Source of the DNA: Gammaproteobacteria bacterium
Lineage (GTDB): Bacteria > Pseudomonadota > Gammaproteobacteria > BMS3Bbin11
Reading direction: 5' to 3'
Assembly (NCBI GenBank): GCA_013150915.1
Contig: JAADJE010000089.1
Coordinates: 1 to 40,801, forward strand
Length of the DNA: 40,801 bases
Part shown: positions 34,054-40,801 of the stretch, piece after piece
Position numbering within the stretch: the stretch's first letter is position 1
Layout of the letters: every line of letters starts with the position of its first letter
Made by a program: the position numbers and the translations under genes
The notes under the pieces: model-generated
Databases searched by the model: none
What the model was told of the DNA's origin: nothing
What the model saw: the letters and a program-made list of their open reading frames with translations, nothing else

Positions 34054-34161
34054 TTGCTTCTCACCTTTATGTGTATTCGTGATGAATAAATGAACTGATG
34101 AGAGTAAAATTTGCGCTTTTAATCTCCCGGTGATAACTCCCCGTTGCTTGCTGTGCAAAGA

Positions 34162-34185
34162 CCGTAGGTTCGAATTTATTCAAAC
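34162..34185 (+). repeat. REP-like palindromic element, copy 1 (degenerate)
   Basis: CCGTAGG followed by TTCGAATTTATTCAAAC. It matches the reverse complement of copy 2 (34271-34296) at most positions, but its hairpin arms are imperfect. The GTAGG head plus palindrome is the layout of REP elements in gammaproteobacteria. Confidence 0.5.
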
Positions 34186-34270
34186 AAAACCAGAGGTAGA
34201 TTTTCCGGCGGCTAGCTGCGCATTATTGGAGATGACAAATTCGAGTAGCGTGAGGGCCATTTCAGGTATT

Positions 34271-34296
34271 GTGTGCGAATGAATTCGCACCTACGG
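34271..34296 (-). repeat. REP-like palindromic element, copy 2
   Basis: Read on the minus strand: CCGTAGG, then TGCGAAT and ATTCGCA arms around a TC-type centre. It lies in opposite orientation to copy 1, about 85 bases away, an arrangement like a BIME pair. Confidence 0.6.
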
Positions 34297-34351
34297 AATA
34301 CGTACCAGTTTACTCTGGTGTTGGCGGTAGTACCGATAAAGTTCGATAAAT

Positions 34352-35743
34352 ATGAAGCGATCAGGCAGAAATAAAAACCCGATGACCCCCCTGGAGCGTC
34401 GTGCCGTCAGTGCGCTGGCGGGTGTCTTCGGACTGCGCATGCTGGGGTTATTTCTTATCCTGCCTGTATTTGCACTCTATGCCAGGGACCTTAAGGGGAA
34501 TACAGCCTTTCTTACCGGTGTGGCAATAGGAGCATACGGTCTGACACAGGCCATTTTTCAGATTCCTTTTGGTCTGATGTCAGATAAATACGGTCGTAAA
34601 CGCGTTATTGCTGCCGGCCTGCTGATATTTGCTGTTGGTAGCGTGGTGGCGGCCACGGCAGACAGTATCAACGGTGTTATTTTTGGTCGTGCCCTGCAGG
34701 GCACCGGCGCCATTGCCGCTGCAGTTATCGCGCTGGCCTCTGACCTGACACGCGAAGAACAGCGTGCCAAGGCAATGGCTATCATTGGTATGACAATCGG
34801 TCTGGCTTTCTTTGTCGCCTTAATGCTGGGGTCGGTACTGGATCGAAGCATCGGTGTACCCGGAATATTCTGGTTGACTGCAGTACTTGCCATCGCTGCC
34901 ATCGTCGTTGTCTACAAATCCGTACCCACACCCGTTGCCAGCCATGTCCCGCTGGGTGGCGAGATTAGTCTGAAAAAACAATTTTCAATCATCTTTAAAA
35001 ATATTCATCTACTGCGCCTGGATTACGGGATATTCAACTTACACCTGGTGCTGACAGCCCTTTTTGTCGCTGTCCCTTTCACCCTGGTTGAATCCCTTGA
35101 TATTCCACGTGAGTCACACTGGAGTGTTTACCTGCCTGTAGTGTTGTTATCCATTTTGGCGATGGTACCGCTGATTCTGATGACCACCCGCAAAAAGCGT
35201 ATCCCGAAAATTTTTATGTCTGGAATCACCATGCTGCTGGTGGGTGAATTAATGTTTGCTTTCGGTGCTCAGTCGACAATCTGGTTTCTTCCAGGAATGG
35301 TGATTTGGTTCACCGGCTTTAATACCCTGGAATCACTGATGCCCTCGCTAGTTTCACGTCTTGCCCCAGTGCAGAATAAGGGTGCGGCAATCGGTATTTA
35401 TAACAGTTCAGAATTCTTTGGCGCCTTTCTTGGCGGCGTGCTGGGTGGTCTGGTGCTGGGACTCTATGGGCCGCAGGGGGTCTATCTGATGAGCGCAGGG
35501 GTGATAGTCGTGTGGTTATTGATTATGCTGCCGGCGAAACCACCCAGGTTGTTCGATACTCATGTGCTGCGCTTCGATGATCTTGAAACACAGGGCAATA
35601 ATTTGGCAGCAGAGTTATCGGCCATAGACGGTGTAACAGAAGTAATCATCATGGCCCCACAGGGCGTGGTCTATCTTAAGGTCGACTCGGAGTTGTTGCT
35701 GCCTGAGGCATTGGACAAGTATGAGACAGCTGCAGGTAATTGA
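34352..35743 (+). CDS. MFS transporter, YajR-like with C-terminal cytoplasmic domain
   Basis: A major facilitator superfamily inner-membrane transporter of unknown substrate. The 463-residue product has about 12 hydrophobic segments, MFS motif A GLMSDKYGRKRV at 74-85, and GRALQGTGAIAAA in TM4. After the last helix a soluble tail of about 70 residues (from about 395) resembles the YAM domain of E. coli YajR, a ferredoxin-like fold. ATG 34352 has a weak ribosome binding site; ATG 34382 (MTPLERRAVS) is an alternative start. The uvrA, MFS, ssb order is shared with many gammaproteobacteria. Confidence 0.9.
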   Translation: MKRSGRNKNPMTPLERRAVSALAGVFGLRMLGLFLILPVFALYARDLKGNTAFLTGVAIGAYGLTQAIFQIPFGLMSDKYGRKRVIAAGLLIFAVGSVVAATADSINGVIFGRALQGTGAIAAAVIALASDLTREEQRAKAMAIIGMTIGLAFFVALMLGSVLDRSIGVPGIFWLTAVLAIAAIVVVYKSVPTPVASHVPLGGEISLKKQFSIIFKNIHLLRLDYGIFNLHLVLTALFVAVPFTLVESLDIPRESHWSVYLPVVLLSILAMVPLILMTTRKKRIPKIFMSGITMLLVGELMFAFGAQSTIWFLPGMVIWFTGFNTLESLMPSLVSRLAPVQNKGAAIGIYNSSEFFGAFLGGVLGGLVLGLYGPQGVYLMSAGVIVVWLLIMLPAKPPRLFDTHVLRFDDLETQGNNLAAELSAIDGVTEVIIMAPQGVVYLKVDSELLLPEALDKYETAAGN

Positions 35744-35820
35744 GATATTATTATCTTGAATTTATTTAAAACAGGTTTCATGGACTGGAAACCACAACAC
35801 AACACAACGGAGACGCAGCA

Positions 35821-36276
35821 ATGGCACGAGGAGTGAACAAGGTAATTCTAGTTGGTAATCTTGGTAAGGATCCAGAAGTCCGCTTTGCACCCAGCGGCAG
35901 TGCGGTGGCAAATATTACCGTCGCGACCACTGATTCGTGGAAAGACAAGCAAACTGGCGAGAAACAGGAAAAAACTGAATGGCACAGGGTTGTCTTTTTT
36001 AACAGGTTGGCTGAAATTGTCGGCGAATATCTGAAAAAGGGTAGTCAGGTCTATATTGAAGGCCGTCTGCAAACGCGTAAATGGCAGGGGCAGGATGGTC
36101 AGGATCGCTATACCACCGAAATCGTTGCGAATGAGATGCAGATGCTGGGAGGAAGACCAGGTAGCAGCGATACTGCCTGGAATACACCAGAAAATTCTGC
36201 TCCGGCGCAACAAACGGCTACGCCTGAGGTTAGTACACCGCCGAGTGACGATTTTGATGATGATGTTCCGTTCTGA
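35821..36276 (+). CDS. ssb: Single-stranded DNA-binding protein
   Basis: SSB coats single-stranded DNA in replication, repair and recombination and recruits partners by its tail. The 151-residue product has the OB-fold starting [20 protein letters not shown], with [20 protein letters not shown] and [15 protein letters not shown], then a short flexible linker and the acidic tip DDDVPF. ATG 35821 follows CGGAGACG. Its neighbours uvrA and MFS are the usual ones. Confidence 0.98.
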   Translation: MARGVNKVILVGNLGKDPEVRFAPSGSAVANITVATTDSWKDKQTGEKQEKTEWHRVVFFNRLAEIVGEYLKKGSQVYIEGRLQTRKWQGQDGQDRYTTEIVANEMQMLGGRPGSSDTAWNTPENSAPAQQTATPEVSTPPSDDFDDDVPF

Positions 36277-36301
36277 CGCCTTCGCGGCGGGCGTTTATTT
36301 A
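36276..36301 (+). terminator. Candidate terminator after ssb
   Basis: ACGCC pairs with GGCGT around a GC-rich loop and is followed by TTATTTA. The stem overlaps the last base of the ssb stop codon. The T tract is interrupted, so strength is uncertain. Confidence 0.4.
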
Positions 36302-36576
36302 CCGTTCTGAGGTTTTTTGTAGGAGCGTTGCTCGGCGCGATTTTTTGTTTTTTTGTGGGTGATTCCGGCTTTATGTTTCGTCCTTTATGGGCGAGTAACC
36401 AAAAGAAATGACACCCCATGTGCTGGCCTTCGGCGTCTCTGCGCGCTTCAGTCTGAACCGGGCACGGTGAACTCGCTGCGCTCAGACGTGCACCGCGCTT
36501 ATCCGGCCCAGCCTTCCAGTGCTCGACAGCCCAAAAGGGGATTGTGGGCCAAAGACCAAAGACCCAGGTATTACTA
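36277..36576. other. 300-base intergenic region between ssb and M3 peptidase gene
   Basis: No gene is supported. The left part has the ssb terminator and a REP-like palindrome. The right part (about 36350-36565) is a GC-rich segment unlike its flanks, with phrases such as GGGCGAGTAACCAAAAGAAA and AACTCGCTGCGCTCAGACG. I recall such phrases from dispersed intergenic repeats of gammaproteobacteria, but this is unverified. No clear promoter for the peptidase gene was found. Confidence 0.45.
36318..36340 (+). repeat. REP-like palindromic element, copy 3
   Basis: TGTAGGAGCG-TTGCTCGG-CGCGA, followed by a run of T. The GTAGGAGCG head and CGCGA end match the general REP pattern known from Pseudomonas and relatives. 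Confidence 0.5.
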
Positions 36577-38823
36577 ATGACCAGAACTAAATCTCACAAC
36601 AAGCTTCTTCATCGGTTTCCTGCGTTTATCACGGGCCTATTCCTGACCGCTATACTGTCTGCCTGTGGTCAGAGTGATAACACAGACAATCAACAGTCTG
36701 AAGTAGAGGCTAAAACATCACAACCGGCCACGGAGTCCACTGCTAAGTTTCAAGCGAATAAAGCAGGGGAGGGTACCGAAAAATTATTGGCACTATCCTC
36801 TTTTCAGCCCGCCGCAAAGAGAGCGAAGGTATTATTTGAATTGCCGGTTTGGGAGAAAACACCCACCGAAATTGATACTTCTGTTAGCGCTGCGATTGAA
36901 AAAGGGGATAAACAGCTGGATGCCATTGCCACACTGTCAGCGGAGGAAAGTAATTTCGCCAACACCATCGCTGCACTGGACGATGCCTTCTACCAGGGTC
37001 TTAATGTCAATGATCGTATTGATGTTATCAGAGAAACCAGTCAGAAAAAGGCGATGCGAGATAAGGCGCTGGAGGCCAGTAAGAAGATTCAGGCATGGTA
37101 TGTGGCGGCAGGATTCAGGGAGGATGTTTATAAAACAGTGGTTGCCTATGCGGCAACCAGGCCCAGGTTGCGGGGCGAAGATGCCATGCTGTTAAAAGAA
37201 ACCCTGCGTGATTATCGTCGCAACGGTATGGCTCTGCCAAAAGAAAAACGTCAGCAATTAAAAGAATTAAAAACTGAGCTGAATAATATGAGTCTGGAAT
37301 TTGCCGCCAATATCACTGAGGCCAAAGTAGCTGTTGAATTTACAGCGGAAGAATTGGCGGGTATGCCGGAAGATTTTCTCAATAATAAGGAATTGAAAAC
37401 GGATAAAGGGACTTACAAGGTAAAGGCCAATGTCAACTGGCAGTATATCGCAGTCATGCAGAATGCCAGCAATGAAGAGACACGCAAAAAACTGGTGACG
37501 GTACGTTCAAATAGGGCGAAGAAAAAAAATATCCCGCTGTTCACCAAAATTCTAAAAACACGGGCACAGATAGCCACTTTACTTGGTTATGATAACTGGG
37601 CTGACTACCGTATTGAAACAAAAATGGCGAAGACGGCGAAAACAGCCTTTGATTTTGAACAGCGCCTGGTGCAGGGGCTGCAACCGAAGTTTGATGATGA
37701 AATGGTCCTGCTGCAGAAACTGAAGGCGGACGAAACCGGTAATCCTGATGCAAAAATTATGCTCTGGGACATGCGTTATTACAAAAATATATTGAAAAAG
37801 ACCCGCTACCAGGTTGATACCAGTAAGTTGAAAGTATTTTTTGAACTGGACAATGTTTTAAACGGTATGTTCGGTATTTTTGAAGAAATTTTCGGTCTTA
37901 AAATCGAGGCCGTTGAGCCGGGTTATAAATGGGTTGACGATCTGCGTCTATATGCCATTATCGATTCTGCTTCCGGTGATCCGCTGGGTCTGATCTACAT
38001 GGATCTGTACCCACGGGAGGATAAATATGGGCATTTTGCCCAGTTTGGCGTGACCACAGGTAAACTACTCAATGATGGTTTTTACCAGCGCCCTGTGGTG
38101 GCCCTGATTGTTAATTTCCCACCGGCAACAGAAGATAGGCCTTCATTATTGAAGCACAGTGATGTGGAGACGCTATTTCATGAATTTGGCCACGCACTGC
38201 ATTCCGTGCTAACCCAGGCAAAGTACGCTTCATTTTCAGGTACCTCAGTGCCACGGGATTTTGTTGAGGCTCCGTCGCAGATGCTGGAAAACTGGGTATG
38301 GGACAAATCAGTCCTTGATCGTTTTGCCGTTGATTATCGTGATCCCAGCAAGAAAATTCCAGAAGACACGCTGGATAGGATGGAGCAGGCACGATTTGCA
38401 ACCATCGCCACCTGGTATAGACGGCAGCTTTCTTTTGGTATGCTGGACCTGAAATTGCACATGAGCAGTGATGAGAAGGATTTTGATAACTTTGTTAAAG
38501 TCAGTAATGACATCATGTCTAAAGTCTATCTGGCACCACCAAAAGATACTGCCTTTGTTGCCTCCTTCGGTCATCTTGCCGGAGGTTATGATGCCGGTTA
38601 CTACGGTTATGCCTGGGCAGAAGCCATCTCGGCAGACATGGTCTCGGTGTTTAAAAAAAGTCCAGGAGGTTTGATGGATAAAGATGTTGGCAAACGGTTG
38701 CGTGATGAGATCTATGCCAAAGGGGGCTCACGGGAGATCGATGAATCAATAAACGCCTTCCTCGGCCGCAAGCGTTCACTGGATCCATTCTTTGAATATA
38801 TTGGTCTGGGTGACAAAAAGTAG
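36577..38823 (+). CDS. M3 family zinc oligopeptidase, lipoprotein
   Basis: A thimet-oligopeptidase/Dcp-type metallopeptidase that cleaves short peptides. The zinc motif HEFGH is at 535-539 and the third ligand is Glu564 in FVEAPSQMLENW, at the family spacing. ATG 36577 gives 748 residues and places a lipoprotein signal first: a basic start, a hydrophobic stretch, and lipobox LSAC with Cys30 followed by Gly. It is thus probably anchored at the periplasmic side of the outer membrane. A low-complexity polar linker (about 31-65) follows. The longer frame to GTG 36544 would spoil the signal peptide and was rejected. Confidence 0.92.
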   Translation: MTRTKSHNKLLHRFPAFITGLFLTAILSACGQSDNTDNQQSEVEAKTSQPATESTAKFQANKAGEGTEKLLALSSFQPAAKRAKVLFELPVWEKTPTEIDTSVSAAIEKGDKQLDAIATLSAEESNFANTIAALDDAFYQGLNVNDRIDVIRETSQKKAMRDKALEASKKIQAWYVAAGFREDVYKTVVAYAATRPRLRGEDAMLLKETLRDYRRNGMALPKEKRQQLKELKTELNNMSLEFAANITEAKVAVEFTAEELAGMPEDFLNNKELKTDKGTYKVKANVNWQYIAVMQNASNEETRKKLVTVRSNRAKKKNIPLFTKILKTRAQIATLLGYDNWADYRIETKMAKTAKTAFDFEQRLVQGLQPKFDDEMVLLQKLKADETGNPDAKIMLWDMRYYKNILKKTRYQVDTSKLKVFFELDNVLNGMFGIFEEIFGLKIEAVEPGYKWVDDLRLYAIIDSASGDPLGLIYMDLYPREDKYGHFAQFGVTTGKLLNDGFYQRPVVALIVNFPPATEDRPSLLKHSDVETLFHEFGHALHSVLTQAKYASFSGTSVPRDFVEAPSQMLENWVWDKSVLDRFAVDYRDPSKKIPEDTLDRMEQARFATIATWYRRQLSFGMLDLKLHMSSDEKDFDNFVKVSNDIMSKVYLAPPKDTAFVASFGHLAGGYDAGYYGYAWAEAISADMVSVFKKSPGGLMDKDVGKRLRDEIYAKGGSREIDESINAFLGRKRSLDPFFEYIGLGDKK

Positions 38824-38990
38824 TATATGTGTATGTACTAATCCGAACGCACTCATCATCCTTTATGTCAAATCGTCTTTGGTTCTTGGGTGCGTAATCC
38901 TATTTCTAATGGGAACTGCTTCTTTTTATGGCGACCAAACGCTATCTCCATAATTGGGGTATCTACCTCTTATTGCTTTAATATAGCAAT

Positions 38991-39260
38991 TTATGCATAA
39001 CAACAGACATAGCATGAATACTTATCACAACACACGAAACAACCACCGTAGTAAACATCTGATGGATTCTCTGGCATTTTGAAAACACTTCCTAAAATCT
39101 CATCAATTTTTTCTTGCTTCTTTTTTTCTGATGGATCATTTGGGTCTCCAAGCATAAATCGAGTTACCTGTTCTTCAATGCCGTGCTCATTTAAAACTTC
39201 GTTGAACTTCATAAGAATATCAGGAAGTACTTTTTCTAATTTTTCTACATCGCAGGTCAT
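38991..39260 (-). CDS. Small protein with Gly-Gly and cysteine-repeat C-terminus
   Basis: I do not recognise this 89-residue protein. ATG 39260 has an excellent ribosome binding site (AGAGGAGATG), so translation is likely. Residues 4-60 are charged and mostly helical in character, ending in a KKKQEKIDEILGSVF segment. Then comes YYGG (70-73) and a 16-residue tail CFVCCDKYSCYVCCYA with two repeats of C-aromatic-V-C-C (Cys74, 77, 78, 83, 86, 87). A Gly-Gly before a short Cys-rich core is the layout of peptides exported by double-glycine peptidase transporters, but no such transporter or modifying enzyme is nearby. Metal binding is the other option. The frame is followed by an AT-rich stem (ATTGCT/AGCAAT at 38972-38990). 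Confidence 0.75.
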   Translation of the reverse strand: MTCDVEKLEKVLPDILMKFNEVLNEHGIEEQVTRFMLGDPNDPSEKKKQEKIDEILGSVFKMPENPSDVYYGGCFVCCDKYSCYVCCYA

Positions 39261-39375
39261 TTTACATCTCCTCTTAGGTAAATAGAATTACGATACTACC
39301 ACCGGGTGAGACATTCCTGAACCTCATTACTATTTATACTGTAGGTGATGACCTGCTCCCCTAGAAGTTTTTCCC

Positions 39376-39849
39376 CTATAGCCGATCTGAATCAACTTTC
39401 CAGAATTTCTTCTCCGGCCCCCAGCGGTCTGCCACCTCTTTGGGAGGGCGGACAACCAGCGCTTCACATGTGGCAGTTACTGTGCCGTCGGGTAGCCGGA
39501 GTTCTGCTGCAACTTTGGCTTTATGAGCACTTCGGCGGATCACCCAGCCGACCGCGGTGAGTTCTACCCCGGTGGGTGTTAAATTTCGAAAGGTGGTCTC
39601 CAATTTTAAAGTAACAAATAACTCGTCAAAATCACCGTCGAGCAAAATAGAACGACCGGCAGTTTCGTCTAAAATCGCGGCGACAATTCCCCCATGCGCA
39701 ATCCCTGGGTAGCCATTGAAACGCTCGGGAATAGTTACTTTCCCCTGATTCTGTTCTTTTTCCGGGATATTGTACCAGCTCATTTTCAGACCCGAATCAT
39801 TTTCGCGGCCACACATAAAACAGCTGCGAGAATTGGGTTGTTTGTCCAT
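39376..39849 (-). CDS. PaaI-type hotdog-fold thioesterase
   Basis: A 157-residue 4HBT-family protein; such enzymes hydrolyse acyl-CoA thioesters. It has the hotdog signature GIAHGGIVAAILDETAGR with HGG at 52-54 and Asp61/Glu62 as likely catalytic acid residues. The N-terminus carries CxxC (Cys10, Cys13) in SRSCFMCGREND, seen in a subgroup of these proteins. The substrate is unknown. ATG 39849 has GAAGAG upstream. It directly follows an attC-like remnant, so it may mark the first chromosomal gene beyond a cassette array. Confidence 0.85.
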   Translation of the reverse strand: MDKQPNSRSCFMCGRENDSGLKMSWYNIPEKEQNQGKVTIPERFNGYPGIAHGGIVAAILDETAGRSILLDGDFDELFVTLKLETTFRNLTPTGVELTAVGWVIRRSAHKAKVAAELRLPDGTVTATCEALVVRPPKEVADRWGPEKKFWKVDSDRL

Positions 39850-39869
39850 ATTAGACTCTTCGGTTTAGG

Positions 39870-39908
39870 AGCGCTTGACGTTTTTGACGCTACAGTCGCT
39901 TGTTATGC
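39870..39908 (-). repeat. Candidate partial attC site (cassette array remnant)
   Basis: On the minus strand, four bases after the stop of the small basic protein gene, GCATAAC is followed by AAGCGACTGTAGCG. This has the same layout as the R''-L'' half of the clear attC at 40265-40361 (ATAACAA and AGCG at equal spacing). The expected right half with a GTTATGC box is missing: after a short AT spacer the DNA reads CAAGCGCTCC. It may be a degenerate last attC of the array. Confidence 0.35.
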
Positions 39909-39911
39909 GTT

Positions 39912-40235
39912 TTATTTATTACCATGTATTCCAATTATCTCAGCAGTATTATTTGTTTTGGATTTTATGTTTTTTATTTTACTTATCAAACCAGGAGAAA
40001 CATTCCATTTTTGCCTATTTTCAGTGGTTATTGTGACTGTCTTTTTATTAAATTTAACAAGTGTACCTATTTGTCTTTTTCTACCTGGCGGTTCAAAAGC
40101 AACTTGTTCTCCAGGATTGAACTGCATCATTTCATTATGAGTATGCATTGTTTCTAAAAATTTGAGACGCTCGACAATTTTATGATTTAGTTCAATTAGT
40201 TCATCTTCTGTTAAATTATCTATATTAATTTTCAT
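39912..40235 (-). CDS. Small conserved basic protein, SH3/KOW-like, probable cassette gene
   Basis: The 107-residue product has an N-terminal helix (NLTEDELIELNHKIVERLKFLE, 7-28), a helix-like stretch, and then a beta-rich segment (FNPGEQVAFEPPGRKRQIG and LVKFNKKTVTITTENRQKW) that reads like a KOW or SH3-type nucleic-acid-binding barrel. I have an impression that similar small hypothetical proteins are common in gammaproteobacteria, but no function is known to me. ATG 40235 follows GCAGGTAAT. A 35-base leader connects it to the attC boundary at 40270, and an attC-like half site follows its stop, so it is organised as an integron cassette. Confidence 0.75.
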   Translation of the reverse strand: MKINIDNLTEDELIELNHKIVERLKFLETMHTHNEMMQFNPGEQVAFEPPGRKRQIGTLVKFNKKTVTITTENRQKWNVSPGLISKIKNIKSKTNNTAEIIGIHGNK

Positions 40236-40264
40236 GATATTACCTGCACTTTAAAATATTTACC

Positions 40265-40361
40265 GCATAACGCCATGCTTAGCGGCAATTCAAAGTGGCG
40301 CGGTTTTGCGAATGCAAAACAAGTGCCGCTTTGAATTGTACGCTGGAGCTATTTGTTATGT
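40265..40361 (-). repeat. attC recombination site of an integron cassette
   Basis: On the minus strand the 97-base element starts ACATAAC (R'') and ends GTTATGC (R'), which pair. Inside, AGCTCCAGCG (L'') pairs with CGCTAAGCA (L') with one extra base on the L'' side, the extrahelical base that sets attC polarity. Further in, CAATTCAAAG pairs with CTTTGAATTG and GTTTTGC with GCAAAAC around a four-base loop. It lies 20 bases after the M23 gene stop and before the next gene on the same strand, as expected for a cassette 3' end. Confidence 0.85.
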
Positions 40362-40381
40362 GTTTACCCATTAATTGTACT

Positions 40382-40801
40382 CTATATTTTTATAAATGAT
40401 TTAACTTTTGGAACATCAAGTGAGTGCTTTTCCCATTTTTTATTTTCATTCAATTCCATATACTCTCTAAAAACAAAAGGAAGAACTTTTGCACTTAAAG
40501 GATTATTCATTTGGTCAAATATATTGACATGCAAATGAGGCATTGTTGAGTTTCCTGAATTACCAATTTTACCAATTGAATCACCAGATTTAATCTGTTG
40601 GCCTTCAGCTACGTTTATTGAGGCATTTCTTAAGTGCGCCAGTAAAACCACATAGCCTTTTTCTGCTTGAATTATGACGTAGTTTCCTACATTTGGCCTT
40701 ATATCTAGTCTTCCATTTATTTTTTTCGGTTTAAACTTATAAGTTGCGTTATACCACAGGGTAATTGTTTTCCAAATATTGGTTTTTTCATGGTCTTCCC
40801 A
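40382..40801 (-). CDS. M23 family (LytM-type) peptidase, 5' end outside the window
   Basis: The frame runs off the window edge; 139 C-terminal residues are visible. It carries the end of a LytM/M23 domain: VVLLAHLRNASI (His66 of the visible part), then GQQIKSGDSIGKIGNSGNS and the catalytic/zinc motif PHLHVNI (His89, His91). The first zinc ligand motif (HxxxD) would lie upstream. M23 enzymes cut peptidoglycan cross-links or peptides in the envelope. The GNSGNSTMPHLH core is unusually well kept for a cassette gene. The attC after its stop marks it as the cassette upstream of the basic protein gene. Confidence 0.85.
   Translation of the reverse strand, partial: WEDHEKTNIWKTITLWYNATYKFKPKKINGRLDIRPNVGNYVIIQAEKGYVVLLAHLRNASINVAEGQQIKSGDSIGKIGNSGNSTMPHLHVNIFDQMNNPLSAKVLPFVFREYMELNENKKWEKHSLDVPKVKSFIKI

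Larger units (their letters stand above)
33974..34351. other. 378-base divergent intergenic region between uvrA and MFS gene
   Basis: No convincing gene lies here; a 62-codon minus-strand frame lacks any family resemblance. It contains a probable uvrA promoter, two REP-like palindromes in opposite orientation (34162-34185 and 34271-34296), and a small inverted repeat ACCAG-N6-CTGGT at 34304-34319 before the MFS gene. Confidence 0.6.

Noticed and set aside
33970-34158. Minus-strand open frame of 62 codons overlapping the uvrA start
   Set aside because: No supporting ribosome binding site; it covers the predicted uvrA promoter.
33974-34351. SOS (LexA) box search near uvrA
   Set aside because: No CTGT-N8-ACAG-like site was found by reading either strand.
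36353-36577. Open frame of 74 codons between ssb and the M3 gene
   Set aside because: It has no ribosome binding site or family resemblance and lies in a probable repeat segment.
38991-39000. TTATGCATAA palindrome at the end of the small Cys-rich gene, resembling an attC end box
   Set aside because: It lies within codons of the gene and lacks the paired second box and stem of an attC.
39694-40140. Plus-strand open frame of 148 codons opposite the thioesterase and basic protein genes
   Set aside because: It is an antisense shadow; the minus-strand frames have family motifs and ribosome binding sites.
1-40801. CRISPR arrays, rRNA genes, insertion sequences, prophage genes
   Set aside because: No regularly spaced repeats, rRNA sequence, transposase or phage genes were seen.

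Overview
The window is a stretch of a gammaproteobacterial chromosome. It runs through almost the whole transcription/translation supercluster and ends in a more AT-rich accessory tail. The gammaproteobacterial assignment rests on gene order (tuf, tRNA-Trp, secE, nusG, rplKAJL, rpoBC, rpsLG, fusA, tuf, then S10, spc and alpha operons; later uvrA, MFS, ssb), on RpoB, RpoC, RpoA, EF-Tu and S10 proteins close to the E. coli ones (RpoC metal and zinc residues even keep E. coli numbering), and on a long zinc-free S14. Genus cannot be fixed by reading; an uncultured lineage is plausible.

Layout: 1-110 is the 3' end of one tuf copy, then a terminator, tRNA-Trp and secE-nusG. 1270-12148 carries rplK-rplA, an L10 leader, rplJ-rplL and rpoB-rpoC. 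A near-consensus promoter at 12161-12189 starts rpsL-rpsG-fusA-tuf. The S10 operon (rpsJ to rpsQ), spc operon (rplN to rpmJ) and alpha operon (rpsM to rplQ, behind an S4-type leader) follow on the plus strand to a strong terminator at 30312-30344. There is no S10 leader: rpsJ directly overlaps the preceding tuf reading frame.

30403-38823 holds an S-adenosylmethionine hydrolase (DUF62 family), convergent uvrA, a YajR-like MFS transporter, ssb and a lipoprotein M3 metallopeptidase. The two long intergenic gaps contain REP-like palindromes that start with GTAGG. From about 38.9 kb all genes lie on the minus strand: a small protein with a cysteine-repeat tail after a Gly-Gly, a hotdog thioesterase, a small basic protein, and a truncated M23 peptidase. 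The last two are separated by a textbook-shaped integron attC site, so the right edge looks like the end of a gene-cassette array whose integrase, if present, lies beyond the window.

Main points for follow-up: the attC site and cassette array; the cysteine-repeat small protein (possible secreted or modified peptide); the second tuf gene, whose last codons are shifted by an apparent 4-base deletion so that EF-Tu would gain a foreign tail overlapping rpsJ; and the 92-base exact identity between the window start and that same tuf copy, which raises the possibility of an assembly artefact.
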